Shown: one piece after another, positions 1 through 13,411 of the stretch
Layout of the letters: every line of letters starts with the position of its first letter
Position numbering within the stretch: position 1 is the first letter of the stretch
Source: Stropharia rugosoannulata
Taxonomy: Eukaryota > Basidiomycota > Agaricomycetes > Agaricales > Strophariaceae
Assembly (NCBI GenBank): GCA_028532985.1
Contig: JANCIK010000006.1
Location: 3,658,001 to 3,722,000, forward strand
Reading direction: 5' to 3'
DNA: 64,000 nt
Position numbers and translations under genes: made by a program
The notes under the pieces: model-generated
Databases searched by the model: none
Told to the model about the DNA's origin: nothing
Seen by the model: the letters and a program-made list of their open reading frames with translations, nothing else

Positions 1-1
1 T

Positions 2-1303
2 CTGAAACTACCCTATGACGTGCTTTATGAAATCTTCCTCTCTTGCCTCGCCCATCAACCTCCACTCAGTCAAAACTGTACACTTTTGGTTCTCACTCAT
101 ATATCGCAGCAGACGCGACGCATTGGACTGGAAAGCGCGAGGCTATGGTCGTCTATTGCAATTGAACTTTCCGCATCGAATATCGACATCTGCACGGCAA
201 AAGTCGAGGAATGGCTTCGTCGTTCTGGCGAGCTTTCGTTATCACTATTCGTCACTGAGTCGCCTTCATCCGTCCCAGTCGGAGAAATCACCGCAGAATT
301 GTTCGAGATCATCCATGATGAGTCGTATCGATGGGAAAATGTGACATTTTCTGCGTGTTTGGCGACAATGAAGCGCCTATTACCTGGCCGCCGCGTACAA
401 ATCCCTCGGTTACGCTCTGTCGACATTCATGTCCAGCCCAGGACCAAGTGTTATTTAACCGCATACCAAAAGCTGTACAACAACTCCTCGTTCGCGAACA
501 ACCCTGGAATCGAGCGGCTTCGTTTGAGTCTTCCACAAGGCTATGACAACGACTTCCACATCCACCGGCCATCTCTCACTTATCTCATATTGCAGCCAGA
601 GCGAGATTATAGCGACCTTAACCTCAGGGCCGCTACCAATTTCCTCAATCAAGCCTCTCAACTCCGTAAACTTGACATTACGATTTCCGATATATCTCAT
701 GCGGGAGGTTCTGTGGTGCTACCATTGCTGAATGATTTAACTCTGAGAACGAGATATCTCCGGTTCCTGAGGGAGGAAAGTGGTGAACAGACGATGTACG
801 ACTGGCTTGCCGCAATGGACCTTCCTTCGTTGAAACGTTTGGCTTTGTCGGAACATTATTTCGACAGGATCTATTTAAGGGGGGACCCACTTTTTTCACA
901 TCTTCTCCAGAACGTCGGCGACCGGTTGGTCTATTTATCCCTGATCCACATCAATAGTCCAGCGGTTGTTATCGACTATCTTCGCCTTTGCCCAAACTTG
1001 GAAACGTTGTACATCGAAGACCTGCACGACTATCATTTCAAAGATGTAAACGATGTCGGAAGAGCATGGTACGATTACTTGACGTCCTACGTTTCTTGGA
1101 AACGCAGAATCGGATGGTGCGAGGCTCTGCTCCACTGCTTCGTTGGGTGCCCCAATCGTCGGGACTTAATGGAAATATGCCCACGTCTCGAGACATTTTC
1201 TTACGTGGTCAGCGAAGGGGAACAGTGCATGCACAAACGGTTCTCTATTTCACAGGAGAGGGAGAAGATGGCGGAAATGGGCACTCTAACCTTAGGCGTC
1301 TAG
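2..1303 (+). CDS. F-box protein, 5' partial at the window edge
   Basis: The reading frame is open from the first complete codon at position 2 to the TAG at 1301-1303, so the gene begins outside the window. The first visible residues are LKLPYDVLYEIFLSCLA, a clear F-box core (LPxDVLxEIF), followed about 30 residues later by a TRRIGLESARLWSSI segment that matches the second F-box helix pair seen in Agaricomycete F-box proteins. The rest (about 430 residues in all) is leucine-rich with irregular spacing, like the degenerate LRR tail of this large family. By family knowledge it would bind Skp1 and recruit substrates to an SCF ubiquitin ligase; the substrate is unknown. The ATG at 15 is in another frame, and the GTG at 20 is an internal Val codon. 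No frameshift is seen. Family call is firm, function is inference. Confidence 0.85.
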   Translation: MKLPYDVLYEIFLSCLAHQPPLSQNCTLLVLTHISQQTRRIGLESARLWSSIAIELSASNIDICTAKVEEWLRRSGELSLSLFVTESPSSVPVGEITAELFEIIHDESYRWENVTFSACLATMKRLLPGRRVQIPRLRSVDIHVQPRTKCYLTAYQKLYNNSSFANNPGIERLRLSLPQGYDNDFHIHRPSLTYLILQPERDYSDLNLRAATNFLNQASQLRKLDITISDISHAGGSVVLPLLNDLTLRTRYLRFLREESGEQTMYDWLAAMDLPSLKRLALSEHYFDRIYLRGDPLFSHLLQNVGDRLVYLSLIHINSPAVVIDYLRLCPNLETLYIEDLHDYHFKDVNDVGRAWYDYLTSYVSWKRRIGWCEALLHCFVGCPNRRDLMEICPRLETFSYVVSEGEQCMHKRFSISQEREKMAEMGTLTLGV

Positions 1304-2209
1304 GTGTGTACGCCAGTAGATTATGCAGACTTCAGTCAACGAAGCGAACTCATTGCTTATATTCCCTTGAAGGTCCAGTGATGAAGTAGATATACGGGCA
1401 CTACTGGTCAAATCGTAATCCACCTGTACTTCTGGGCTTGAACGTTTAGATTATTCTGCGGGTATGCGAATATTAATTACTCAAATTAGGATCATGTTAA
1501 ACCACAATGGTGTTCAACGTGTATGGATGTCGCAGATTCGCCTACCGTCAGTATCAGCATATAGGAAGGGTTTTATGCAAGTTTCAGCATATCGTATCAG
1601 ACCCTTGAGTCCAGGGATTCTGCGACAGGCGTTCCTGACCTAATGAGTCCCGAACTGACGCGCGTTGAATGCTTTAACAAGGTAGAGCATGTAATTAAAT
1701 AATTACCTACCTCTCCCATTATCCAGCAGCGCCACCGATTCGGACTAAAAGATCTGTTAATGCTTACTGGGAAATGCTTAAGATCACACTGTGGCAACAA
1801 TGAGCGCTTGAACGCTGTCCATCATTGACGAAAGTTCGGCAGAGCGTCTTGAGCGGAAGGGTTGACCTCGCTTCTGGCCGCCTTTTCTCGTTATTCGTGC
1901 TATGTAAATGTTGCCTCGTTTTGAAGTTTCTCAGCCGTAATGCGCTTCAAGGTGGTATTTGCTATAGTCTTCTGGTGGTTTTCCGGTCTAGAGTTTCAAA
2001 CTATTGCCTCACGAAGTTCATAGTCCTCCAATCTTCCCAACATGACAGCGAATCTAAAACTTAGTGTAGATGCTGTATAACATGTGATGGGTCTTTAACT
2101 TTGGCTGCTTCACACTACGATTATTAACTTGTATTCGTTAAGAATTAATGCAACGATAGCGCTAACACTTACTTTACCTTTCTCATGAAATGAATCATCC
2201 AGCACCATC
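1304..2209. other. intergenic, no gene seen
   Basis: Only short frames occur here, with frequent stops on both strands. It contains the 3' flank of the F-box gene and the 3' flank of the convergent zinc-finger gene. No recognisable repeat or RNA gene was seen. Confidence 0.5.
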
Positions 2210-3363
2210 TTATTGCTCCCCTCCCTGATCCTTGTCCTTCCCCTTACCTTTCCCACCTTTTCTCTGCCTCCCAGCTCTACTTCCACTTAGCCCATCACGC
2301 CCATCACCGTATCCGTTATCATGGTCGACACGTTTAGGGGGCGTGTACAAGATGTCCCCCTCTGGGTCCAGAAGATTAGCCCACGGCCTCTGTGGCGGGG
2401 CTTGAGCCTGAGAAGGAGTATGAGGTGGAAGAGACGGCGGTGCTGGGACGCGGGTTAGGTCTTCCTCTGGTTCCCGAGGGGTGGAGGTACCGGAAGGCGC
2501 ACGGGAAATGGGTCGGGAACTAGTGGTGTAGGACGAAACGAGAACATTGGCACCGCGCCGGGAACCAGCGGTGAGAGACATGACTTTGTGGGTCTGTGGT
2601 TGCGGCTTTGCTTGAGGGTGACCATGGGCACCACCTATGGCAGGACCAGCGCCAGGAAGCGCGGGGAATGCCCCGACCGCCCGTTTTGCCTCTTCCTCCC
2701 TCTCTATCCTTTCCCGCTCTTCCTTTTCCTTCTGCTCTTCAAGCTCAGCCGCGACCTGCGCGCTCAGCATATCGCGCACGCTCGGACGCAGGAGGTGCGC
2801 GGCGTTGCATGACGGGCAGGCCCGCGTTGGAGGGTTTAAAGTGCACAGGATCAGGCCACAGGACGGACAAAGCGGGATGTAAGGCGAGACGGGATGTAAG
2901 CGAGCTGTGGGGTAGTAACGGAACGATGAATTTTGTCGCATTATAGGTTGTATTCCGGAGCATAGAGAGCAGGGCAGCCGCGTAGAGGCATTTAAGAGTT
3001 CACATTACAGATGCGCATCGAAGGGCAACATATACAAGAATAGAGAATAGGTCAGCATGGATCTAAACGGTACGATGCCTATGTACAGGCTATGCACGAC
3101 AGCATAATTCAGCCCAACGTACCTAGACAGAAGCATCCTCCCTTCTTATCCTTTTCCTTGCCACTCGCGCTACCCAAGTCGGAAAGGAGGCTTTCCAGAG
3201 CGCGCACCCGCGGACTCTTCGTCAGCTCTTCCTCCCGATCTTTCTGCTCTTTGCTTTTACCCTTTGACTTAGAAGAAGCGGGGCGGGCTACGTTCGGCGT
3301 AGATGACTTGATACGGTCAGACGGCAGCGATGAGGAAGCCGACCAGGCAGTGTGGCGGGGCAT
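2210..3363 (-). CDS. TRIP4/Rqt4-type C2HC5 zinc-finger protein, two exons
   Basis: Exon 1 is 3363-3123, intron 3122-2905 (GTACGT...CCACAG, 218 nt) and exon 2 is 2904-2210, giving 311 residues. The splice joins the halves of one zinc motif: CFCL from exon 1 and ARLHPVSPYIPLCPSCG from exon 2. The ligands are C77, C79, H84, C93, C96, C101, C110 and C113, exactly the C2HC5 set of zf-C2HC5 (PF06221). This domain marks activating signal cointegrator 1 (human TRIP4, yeast Rqt4), a subunit of the complex that splits collided ribosomes in ribosome quality control. Next comes a Glu/Arg/Lys helix (residues about 120-145), then a Pro/Ser-rich and a basic Gly/Lys tail. An in-frame TAA lies just upstream of the start ATG at 3363. 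The protein lacks the ASCH domain of animal TRIP4, as in fungi. The intron is long for a mushroom gene, so a small extra exon is possible. Confidence 0.78.
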
Positions 3364-6300
3364 TTGGAGTGCGGTGTAACCTTATTTGGAGATGAACTTT
3401 GTGTTATTGGAATTCTTGGGCAAATGTGTAAGGCTTATTTTGGAAATGGGTGAGGCGGAGAACGCAATAGCAGCAACTACGCGTAGGTAACTGACAAGTG
3501 AATCAGCGTAATAGTTGCAGTTCTAATCAGATCAGGGAAGCTTCCGCGGAGTTCAATTCGGAGTTAGTTTCCTCATTGGATTGGACTGGATTTCCCAAGG
3601 ATTTCCGACAAGTACGTCCTTTGAATAATCCAGGATCCCCACTAGTACGGTGACTTAGAAGGAGACTACAGGGAAAAAATATTTGCACGCCCTGAGAAGC
3701 AAGATAAGTAAATCACGACATATTTTTACGAATAGCTACAATAGTCAAGGTGTATTTATAATCCTATCAGTTTATGCTCGTGCAGCACACATGGGGAAAC
3801 TGTTCAGTCCAATGTATAGTATCAATTCACAGGCCTTATCAATACAACTATAAGTAAGTAACAGTTTCGAACAGTTGAAGTGAACTGCATCGGTGGTCGG
3901 CAGCGCCCGATGAAAATTTCAAGCGGCACTCTGCGCCACAATGTGATAGCACAATACTAGTAATGACATGAGCGTCTTGATCACATCTCATCAGCTCAGT
4001 TGTCCATCAGTTGTCCATCAATACTAATCAACTTCGGGGAAGTGATGTTCCATATTAATAACGAGATGACATCCATCATACTCGATAATACATCAGTCTT
4101 CCCAAAAGTACAGCGAAAACAGGAAAATGAAGCTCGTACGAGGATGAAATTATCAGCGGCGACATGAGAGTGTATGTGCCCCTTGAAATGCTACCTTGGC
4201 TACCCTGGGTATCTTAATACCCCGTCACGTAGTTTAAGTTAGCTGTCATTGACTTTATACAGCAAAAACTGTAATAAGTGATACTTTATGTTTATTAGTC
4301 GGTTTCGGAGTAGGTGAGCCAGAAATGCATAACGTGGGCGATCTCTTTTCTCTCTGAAAGAACAGGCGCCTGGTAGTGGTAGTATAACGAGAAAGGTGGC
4401 CAGGTGCGAGATCGGTTATCGACAGTATGAATGGTCTTAGTATGTCCTTGAATAGCCACATGGGAATGAAAATCGGATTTGCTGGCACATCCGACAACCT
4501 GAACGGGCATGAATCAGTACTACTATCGCCGTCTCCATGGACACATTAAAGGACGGTCATTCTTTTACTACTGGTCAGCCATGGCCATACTAATTGGTTC
4601 AGTCTCTGATGGCACTGATGGAAACTATATGGCTCTCCATTTTCTCTCCTGTGGGCTAATAGTTGTAGGTCGTAGAGTACCGACTCGTGCACTGAGTTTG
4701 CAGCCTCTTCGTCGAACTTTTACCCCGCCCCGTAGTCGAGCGCAGCAGGAAGTAGTTCCAAGAAGCCCGGGTATGCCGTGACGTTAAATGGCAAGCCACA
4801 CACTTGCCACGCGGTCTCTGACAGACGCTTTGTAACAGGCAATGCACACTCCGGAAGCAAACATCGCCGTTGTTAACGAAAAAAACTGACCCATTCACTC
4901 GGACCTTGCTTGTTTCTGTGACAATTTAAAAAACAATGAGGCCATTCCAGCAGACACCCACTTCGGGCGCGTATAAATAGAAAATTGGAGTCTAGAAACA
5001 CTCAGAGAGGCTAGGAATTATTGGGTGTATTCCGAGTATAACCAGTGACTATCATCCGGTTGTAGGTAGGTGCAAACGACTTCACCAGCGCTGGGTCCTG
5101 CCCAATAAATTTTGTTGCAATAATTTCTGGTACTATGTCCAAAAAGCTCTCCATTCCTTCAAGACTAAATATGCGCCTATTACGATACCTCTTCATCTGT
5201 ACTATCTAGAGGGTAACGGTAGTACCCGAGCAATAAGGAGATTAGGCTACTTCGAATGCGTTGAATTCACAATGGTGGGTCCACCCAGACACACGCAGTC
5301 TCATAACAACCGACAACTCCCAGCATTCCTGATACGATTGATGGCATGCTACAGCTTCATGTCTCTCAATTTAAAATAGTTATCCTTGTACTTCCTGACG
5401 CTTATTATTTTTCCGCCTACTATTGAAGTTGATTAAACCAATCAAATATCATGCTCGCTCCGATGACAGGCATACGCACAGCAGTTCTATATGGTCTAAT
5501 GGTAGTTGTCAGTACTACAGTCATGTCACATAAATGATAGACTGATACTTATCTGTTACCCATCCGTTTATCAGGCCTCAAGAATCACTTTATTAGGAAC
5601 AATTAGCACGCACACGCGAGGTTCTTAATGTATATATATCCAGAAGAAGCCCCGTTGAACATAGAATTCCCGGCAGGGACGGAAATTGCTAACGACATTA
5701 ACGCGCAGTATTCAGGAAACAAGGACAGCAATAAAAACATACCACGTTCTAGAACAGCATACCAGCCAACTTTGTAAGATGAACACGTAGCGTTTCGAAG
5801 TTCAGTCACCGGGGGCTGCAACACAATTTGGCAAAAGACAAACAGCTTTCTCCTTCAATGTGTAGAAACTACCTTTTGCAACAGTGGTTCTTGTGATAGA
5901 CAAATCCAGCATAAGAATTACCACGCCATAAACGTAACATCCTGGGCGCTCGGGGAACTAAAGAGGTGGGAAAAAACGCGGCCACCTATGTCTTGTACTG
6001 TATATACCATGATCACTGGCCTAGTTACTCGAGACACCAAGAATAAAGTTTTCGGCTGCTGACGAGCTGGATTGCCCCACACCTATATGTAATGCCTGTA
6101 CGCACGGCATAGAGTACAAAATAGAGTTACTCCTGGGCTTCTGTACCCATATGGGCGAGGTCGTGAGTGTGGAGGCCATGAATATATGGTTTGTACCTAT
6201 TCCCGTTATTGGATGAAACGCAAGTCGTAAATTTCTATATACCGGATTGTGTGACCTTACCTATAATTTACTCGATTTAGGGTAATTAGCTAGGTAGAAA

Positions 6301-9300
6301 CCATGACTAGAAGCGATTTTGTGTAGTGTAAGACAACGGAAGCAAGTTCCTTGCTGTTGTGTGTCAACCCAGTTACGGTGGGTGAGTTTAATCAGGCGAT
6401 ACAAAATTCCTGCAGTCCCTGTCTCGCCAACACATAGCACTGTTGATAGTACATCAGAATGATCAGTAGCAATCAGATGTTGCTGGAGAAAGGTGATGGA
6501 GTCTCAGCAATAATGTCTGCCGGAAGATTCCGCACAGAGACGGACCAAACACTGACTTGTCCTTAGTGTATCTTCCTTAAAAGTAATATAGCATATTCTT
6601 CAGACTACGCGCCATATATACTCAGTACTGTTATCAATCCAGTGCGCTAATGGTTGTTAGACATATAGGATCAGTGATTGATAGTCAAAACGTCGACCGT
6701 TAGATTACTGAGCATGTTGAAATAAAGGTCTTTCTATCAACGCTTGAGAATTATACTTCATCTGAACCGGTCATTCCGACCATCAACTAACATTGACGGG
6801 TGTTGGTGACTAAAGATACTCTTACTTGCCTAGTTTGTAAGGTCGTCATCGGAAATCTCTTGATCTAGCCGTGATCAAATCACCGAGCACAGCTACTGAT
6901 GTGATGTACATTTGTGATTGAACGATCCAGCATGACGAATGGGAGCCCGTAGCCGTATGAAGTTGAGGCTTGGACAACTGTGCTCAGCACCTATCCCTCT
7001 CTACAAATCTACGGTGCTGATGTCGAGTACGACAAACAAGTTACCCGAGCAAAATATCGTCAAGGTTCGCCGTGTGAGTCAACCCCCACATTTATTTAGC
7101 GATCGGTAGGCGATGTCAGCTGGGGCACTATAAACAGAACGAATCACAGAAAAAAAAGCAGAGCAAAGCCCTGACGTTGATTTGTTTGCAGCATCGCCTC
7201 GCTGTCTCTGTGAATACCAGTCTCTATTGTTTTATTGCCGTGTGGTTATCGGTATTGCAGTGCCGTAAAGAAGAAGATGCCATGAACGGTGGACAGGTGC
7301 ACTGCAGAGTCACAATAACACCATTACCATTCTAGCTGCTATATGACTACATTCTTGGAGATAGTGTATGATTTGAGACTTCATTTGTTCACGGTAGGCC
7401 AATCGGCGACCGCACACATTCTCACTGCCCGTCCGGGAGAAATGAAAAAGCACGCGATAACGGATCATGTGAGAAAAGGTGCGCTCCGAAGCTGCATGCA
7501 GAGCCTTACAAACTCATTCAGTATATTAATACTGACTTACGCTCCGGAAAGCTAGGATCGATATGGGTCGACAGCCTCATTCAGTAGTGCTGCGCTAGCC
7601 TGCAACGTGTAAGTCCATGCATTGAATCGACTATTAGCAGAGCTGGACATGGACTAGATGTATCCGGAGTACGGATGGGCGAGCCAATGTAGATGCGCAT
7701 CAGTGGAAAGAAGGTGCAAAGGATTGATATGTAAACACAAGTATCAAGATAGGCATTGTGTAGACTACTGATACTGATATCACATCACCGAGGCTTCGCA
7801 GATGGGAAGCATTGGTAGCATCACACATCTGCATCACATCACCCTGATCCCGGACTGCAGGCTGCGCAGGTAGGCCGGGGCAGTTGACAAACAAGCTGTG
7901 TAGTATGCACTAGAAGGAGTCGCTGTATATACTCGCTCTGGATGCGCTGGGAGATGAATGGAACACACTTGTAAGAATCATTTCCATATAATCTTTCTTG
8001 GACAGCTTCGAGACCAATTAATAATTAATGAAGACGAGGAAGCTAGTTGGAGGAAGGGCGTGCGCACTGCGTGTAGGTAAGGATGAGGTAAGGGGCGCCA
8101 TTACGGACGAGGGTATGTTGCCTGAGGAAACCTTATATCCCAGAGCGAGCCGGCATGACGGAACGATGGGCGTTACTGAGGTTGCAACAGTAACTCCTCC
8201 TGGCTATATGCCCCGGCCAGACAAGCCAGCTCGACCCATCCGGCATTTGGCGGCACAGTACGTGTCCAGCATCCATGCGCATGCGACATTTAATCCCAGT
8301 CTTTTTGAGTGATACATCGAAATAGTGTTTCCCTCGCACGGCAGTAAATTATATTGATGACAATTGTCCGAGTTCGCCCCGACACCCAAGCCCAGTACGC
8401 CTGCACCCGCTATGGCAGTATTTGCGATCCTCTTTCTGCGCCCGGGCGCGTGCCCATGACCTGCTGAGAAGCGCACTCGGCCGCGGGCATACACGTACGT
8501 CCGGGGTATTTTTGGCACACAGGTACTGAGAAATTTGGAACATCGGCGGTCGTCTGCCCGCCAGGGCTCGGACGCGCTGCCTGCTCACATATATCCATAT
8601 CCGCTTCCAAAGAAATTTTCAAAGAAGCCGTCTGGGACCAGATCAAGGCACCTAGCGCATTGCACGCGTTTTGTTGCGTCACTCGCGGGGAAAGAACTTG
8701 TAGAGAAAGAAATTCCCATGATTCGCGCACACCTCTTTCGAAGGTGCTGCCTGCACCATCAGATTGGATTAGGACGCATCACGCAAAATTATCTCAAGTG
8801 GGTTTGGACGACGAGAGCGTACACAGTTCACCCTTCCTTGGGGCTGGCGAAATGTCGTGTTCAGTACTACCTGTTAAATTGCAAAAGCCCCCACGATCGA
8901 GTAACCTTCGCCGGCGTGTCCCAGGGCCTGACAGATAAATTTCACCGGTAATTTAAAAGGCACACGGCCGTGTATACAGCCCAGAGGGCGCCAGCAGGCG
9001 CACTGAACGAGCTTCGTTCCCAGCAGTAACGTAGCTCCTACATGCGCACGGGGCGAGTGCGGCGCGAATCGAAGCGCGCTACCTGCCCCTGGCCGGCGAG
9101 TCTGGGATGTATCCCCAATACATTCTCCACAGCTCAGAAGCGGCGCAATCTACTGCCAAAGCGGTTATTATACAGGTCGCACCATTGTTTTATTTACATA
9201 CGATACCCACTGTACGTCGTCTTGCGTTATTTGTACCAGAAGGGCGTCGTGCGGGGACAAGGCGCCGCGGTCCCGTGTAGTGCTTTATTAAGGGGTGGGG

Positions 9301-12300
9301 CTAGGACGTGTACGTAGGCGTACACGAGGTGGATTCTCTGGGGGTAGGTAAGTTCTGTCATGCCATGACGCTCCGTATTTTACAGAGCCGAATGACCATA
9401 GTGCTAGTCTGTGGCACTTGCAAAACCTGGTCTGCCTTCCGCCGCGAAGAATTCCCAGCCCAAGCAAGTGAGATTCGGAGATCCAGAAAACAAGTACTGG
9501 TTTATGCGGAATAATTTAATCTGGAAGGGGTTGTAGTACGTTCTTTGTTCAACTTATACCCATATTTTTTTTCTTTAAACTTGCCTAGTCCGCGCTGAGT
9601 GCTATAAATAGCAATCATCCCCACGCTCGCTGATAAGGGCGCGTAGGTCCATCCCTGGCTTGAGGCATGTGCAGTGATACTTACATATAGTAACGATAGG
9701 TAATATATACCATCCATCAGCGCAGCCGTATTGTGGTCGCCGTACCTCCGATCAGGAGGGAGTTTAGTTTGTATTTTTTCACACTCTTTCGTAGCTAGGA
9801 TGAGGTGACAGAAGACGTGGGAGCCAGTCAGTACATGAGGTGTTAACATATTGAAATTATAATTAAAAAGAAGCAGGTGGCAGGAGGCGCGCGGGGGCAC
9901 GGATCGCGCCCATGCGATATGTGGAGCGCGACACGCGCGGCATGTCGCTGTTGGAAGGCGCGTAGACATGCAGTATATGTTTTATCCAGTCCCAGCGGGT
10001 GCAGTCAACGACAATACTCTTATTCGGAGACAGAAAACGCGCCCGTGCACGTGCACGCTCACGCTCATGTTTATGCGCCGAGGCGCATGGCGCGCTGCGC
10101 CAAACTCCTGTCGCTCGCGTAATCCCGCAGCTGGCACGGATCATACGCGTAGTCGCGACAGCAGAAGCGCGTTGGTATACATATACATAGGTACTTATAA
10201 TTGAACGCTGATCCATACATGACTCCATGACGTGGGGATGTGATTGCACGCACGGCGGGCATTGTCAATTTTTCTTTCTGGCCGAGTCATACGTGAAGCA
10301 GTTTAAGTAATCATGATATTCTGGCACCGACAATTCGCTTCTCCGTATTCGCTTCTTTCATGTGATATAACTAGGAGATACGTATGCTGGGACTGTTTTC
10401 TTTTCCCTTTTGTTAACGGTTATTCTGCGCTGCAGATAAGGCTAAGCGATAATATCAGCCGCCGGCCGGGAAGTGCCGGATTGTAAGTATTTATGTCATG
10501 TCATAGAACTCTTACTCTACATAAGTACCATCAAAGCCATCGCTGCCGTAACGCTCGCCTAGCGCGTAAAGCTCTTCTGGTCTCGGGCACAAGGAACTCT
10601 GCAATTGCGCGCACTTCGCGGAAGGGAGGTGCTAGGCACCTGTAATGCATGAGAAGAACAGAAGTTGATTTAACCTTTGGAATGGAGATGAACTTGATCA
10701 CCGCTGCCGTGTTGAGCACGGTGACCTCACCTCGCCTTAAGTTGACCATTCACTCCTGAGTCCTGCCTGCCCTTTAAATTTAATAGCCACTACATGTTGG
10801 TCATGTGCTGGATAACGCAGACTGGCTCGGGCTGCGGGAGGTGCTGAGCCCGTCCCCGTACGCGTGACGAATGAACGCGTCACATCCATCCAACGCACGG
10901 AAAGACGGTTAGGAGAGTGTCACAAATATACGTCTTACGACCCGCGGTTTGACATAAATTGTATGTTTGGCTTTCGTGAGTGTGGTGTTTGAGGTTGGGT
11001 TAATTATGCGTGTGTTTTATATAGCATACTTCCCATCTTCATCATTTATTACTTATCCTCTCCGTGCTCATACATGTATGTATCTGGCGCCCGTGTTTGT
11101 GGCCCTGGAGCTCTCGGTCATTCCCGAAAAAAACGCTTTCACCAATGGCCATGGAGAAAAACCGAAGATAGTAAGAATGAATCTGATGTCCTCGATAGAT
11201 GTAATTGGCTTAATCAACGAGCGTTTCATGGTGGATAACATAGTCAGGTTACTCTCCTGGGTCGGTCACCTTGGCGCAAGGATATTTCACTTCACCATTC
11301 ACTCTGGGTCTTGGTCTGATACCACCAGTCCCTATTCTTGGGCTGATTCCACGACGCGGCTGTGTATCTATGTGAATCAAGAATCAATGAGCTACGTGTA
11401 GATTAAGTAGACATACCTACCTTTATCTTGGCTCGGCCGTCGCCGACGAGATGAGAGCGGGATAGTGATACTGAGCGCGCAATCGCGCTGCATTGGCCAG
11501 TGCTAGTGGTTGTTACAACAATATGATGGACTTGAGACCTGGGTCCCGTACATACCGCGGGACCCCACAGGACCTCGTGAACGTCCCCGCGTCCCGTAAG
11601 CGACTTCGTCTTGGGATAAGTACGCGATGGACCTCGTTTATTGCAATAAGGTCGCCGGCTGTCAGATAAAATTCATTTTCGCGTACGCTAAGACTTTGTT
11701 TGCCATATGTATGTGGGATGCATTATACATGATCAACGGGGTGTGCTTTGATTTGAATCGATGCTTTATGATGAGTCCAGTGAAGCGCCGCCCACCCCCG
11801 TGCTTCTCCCAGCGGTGTGCGCTCATCGTTATCACAGATCATAGTAACAATGATAAGTGATTGTGAACGGAGAAGAATGCTAGCCGATGTTGAGTGATAT
11901 GTTTCTGTGAGGAGTATTGTGCGCCTTGCGAAACACTAAGGCTCATGGTTGGGTTCGCGTCGGGAGAGATATGAGACTTCAGGAGGCACGCATGACCAGT
12001 GTATGTGTGTCGGCGCTGTAGTACGTATGTAGGTACCACACACACCGACACCACCTCTACCCCTGCCCGCATAAAAGCGCATCTGATCAACGCGCACTGC
12101 ACGTCCGGCTATCCACACCCCACCGGAAATCAGGTTTGCATAGAATTCACTGCGTAGTACGTCACACCTATGCCGCATGCATGCGTTCGAACAGAACAGA
12201 AAGTCTGCTCTGATTGCGATACTCGCAGAGCAAAGGCAACCGTCGGGTAGGGGAAGGATAGTAATCACGGATGGGATCCGCGGCTCGCTGGTCTCCCGCG

Positions 12301-13411
12301 CCCAGTGGGCGGCTCGGGCATGGCTCGTCCGCCGGATGTGGTCATCCAAGAAACAATGTTTTTGTTGTTACTCTCCAACCGGGGGAGAGAAATCACCTAC
12401 GGTGTATGGACTCGGATTCTCTGATATGAGGTGAGCCCAGGTGGGTTATAACTGTGGAGCGGCGTCCCGGTTAGTTTGCGAGTTGCGGTGCAGGTTGGGC
12501 TTGAGATATGTAGGTACATAGATAATTGCCCGAGTTAATTAACTGGTATAGATAGTGTTTGTACTTTTGAGTTTTGTTCATGAGGCGAAGAGCGGTGTGA
12601 GGCGAACCAACAATGTGATCCGCCCAATCTTATCTCGTAGTTACAGATTGAAGGCCTATTACTCGGCTTGTAATTCCGTTTTGGAAAAATAAAGCTAGTA
12701 AGAGATATCGTTTCCCAACATGTTCTCACCGCAGAGTTTGAAGCATGATGGATCAAGATTTGCGGAAGGGCAAGACGGTCTTTATCAATTGTTAATCAGC
12801 TCTGGATATGGCACGAACCGCGTTCGAAATCACCATCGAAAGGTTGCTCATCACCGAAACTTGGCTGATGTTCTATTCCTTTGATATACTGTGTGTTTGA
12901 AGATGATATTTTTTGACGGGCAGGATACCGTGTCGCAACTCGCGTTGCGGTTTAGGTAGAGCAATTCCGCGCTTGGAAACATGAAAGGTCAGTTCAAGAT
13001 AGAATGCCATTTTTATAGAAAGTGTACGCACGTAGGGGACTATCATTTCAGGAACTTGACCGCAAGTGATGCAAATTTCGACCTCCGCGACGAATAGCAT
13101 CACGGCCATACCGCATATGGTATGGCGTGAATTGTAGGAAAATTGGGTTCAAGTTGAATGACCTGGGAGGGATCATGATTGTCACTGGGTGGATGAGATG
13201 ATGATGATTGTCGGTGATGGGTGGTTCAGGTTGGTGATTTGGAACGGTGAGTTAAAGTGATGGGAATAGACGCTGGCTGCAGATCGTTTGATGATCGGAG
13301 TGGATCTCGATGGGGGAGGGGGCGTGATCCGGAGCGGAGATTGAAGTTGGGCGGCGCTTGAAAGGAAGAGTAGTGGTTTGGTTCGGACGGGTTGTTTGTG
13401 GGTGAATCTCG
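3364..13411. other. 10-kb gene desert
   Basis: No frame here carries a recognisable domain. Roughly 3.4-8 kb is AT-rich and dense in stops on both strands. From 8 to 12.4 kb the sequence is richer in CG and ACGT-type words and yields chance frames of 100-155 codons (for example 9502-9969 minus and 10967-11401 plus), but these are of skewed composition, overlap on opposite strands and lack motifs. A short tandem (CAGTTGTCCAT twice) lies near 4005. No tRNA, rRNA or complete transposon is visible. The region may be decayed repeat DNA. Confidence 0.5.

Noticed and set aside
15..344. Plus-strand frame from the ATG at 15
   Set aside because: It overlaps the F-box frame, which has the recognisable domain; this one is a shadow.
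2588..2946. Plus-strand frames over the zinc-finger gene
   Set aside because: Antisense of exon 2 of the minus-strand gene, which has a full C2HC5 motif.
5481..5560. tRNA-like text (TGGTCTAATGGTAG)
   Set aside because: No acceptor stem and no T-loop (GTTCRANTC) follow at the right spacing.
9502..9969. 155-codon minus-strand frame
   Set aside because: No motif, odd composition and no splice context; a chance frame in the desert.
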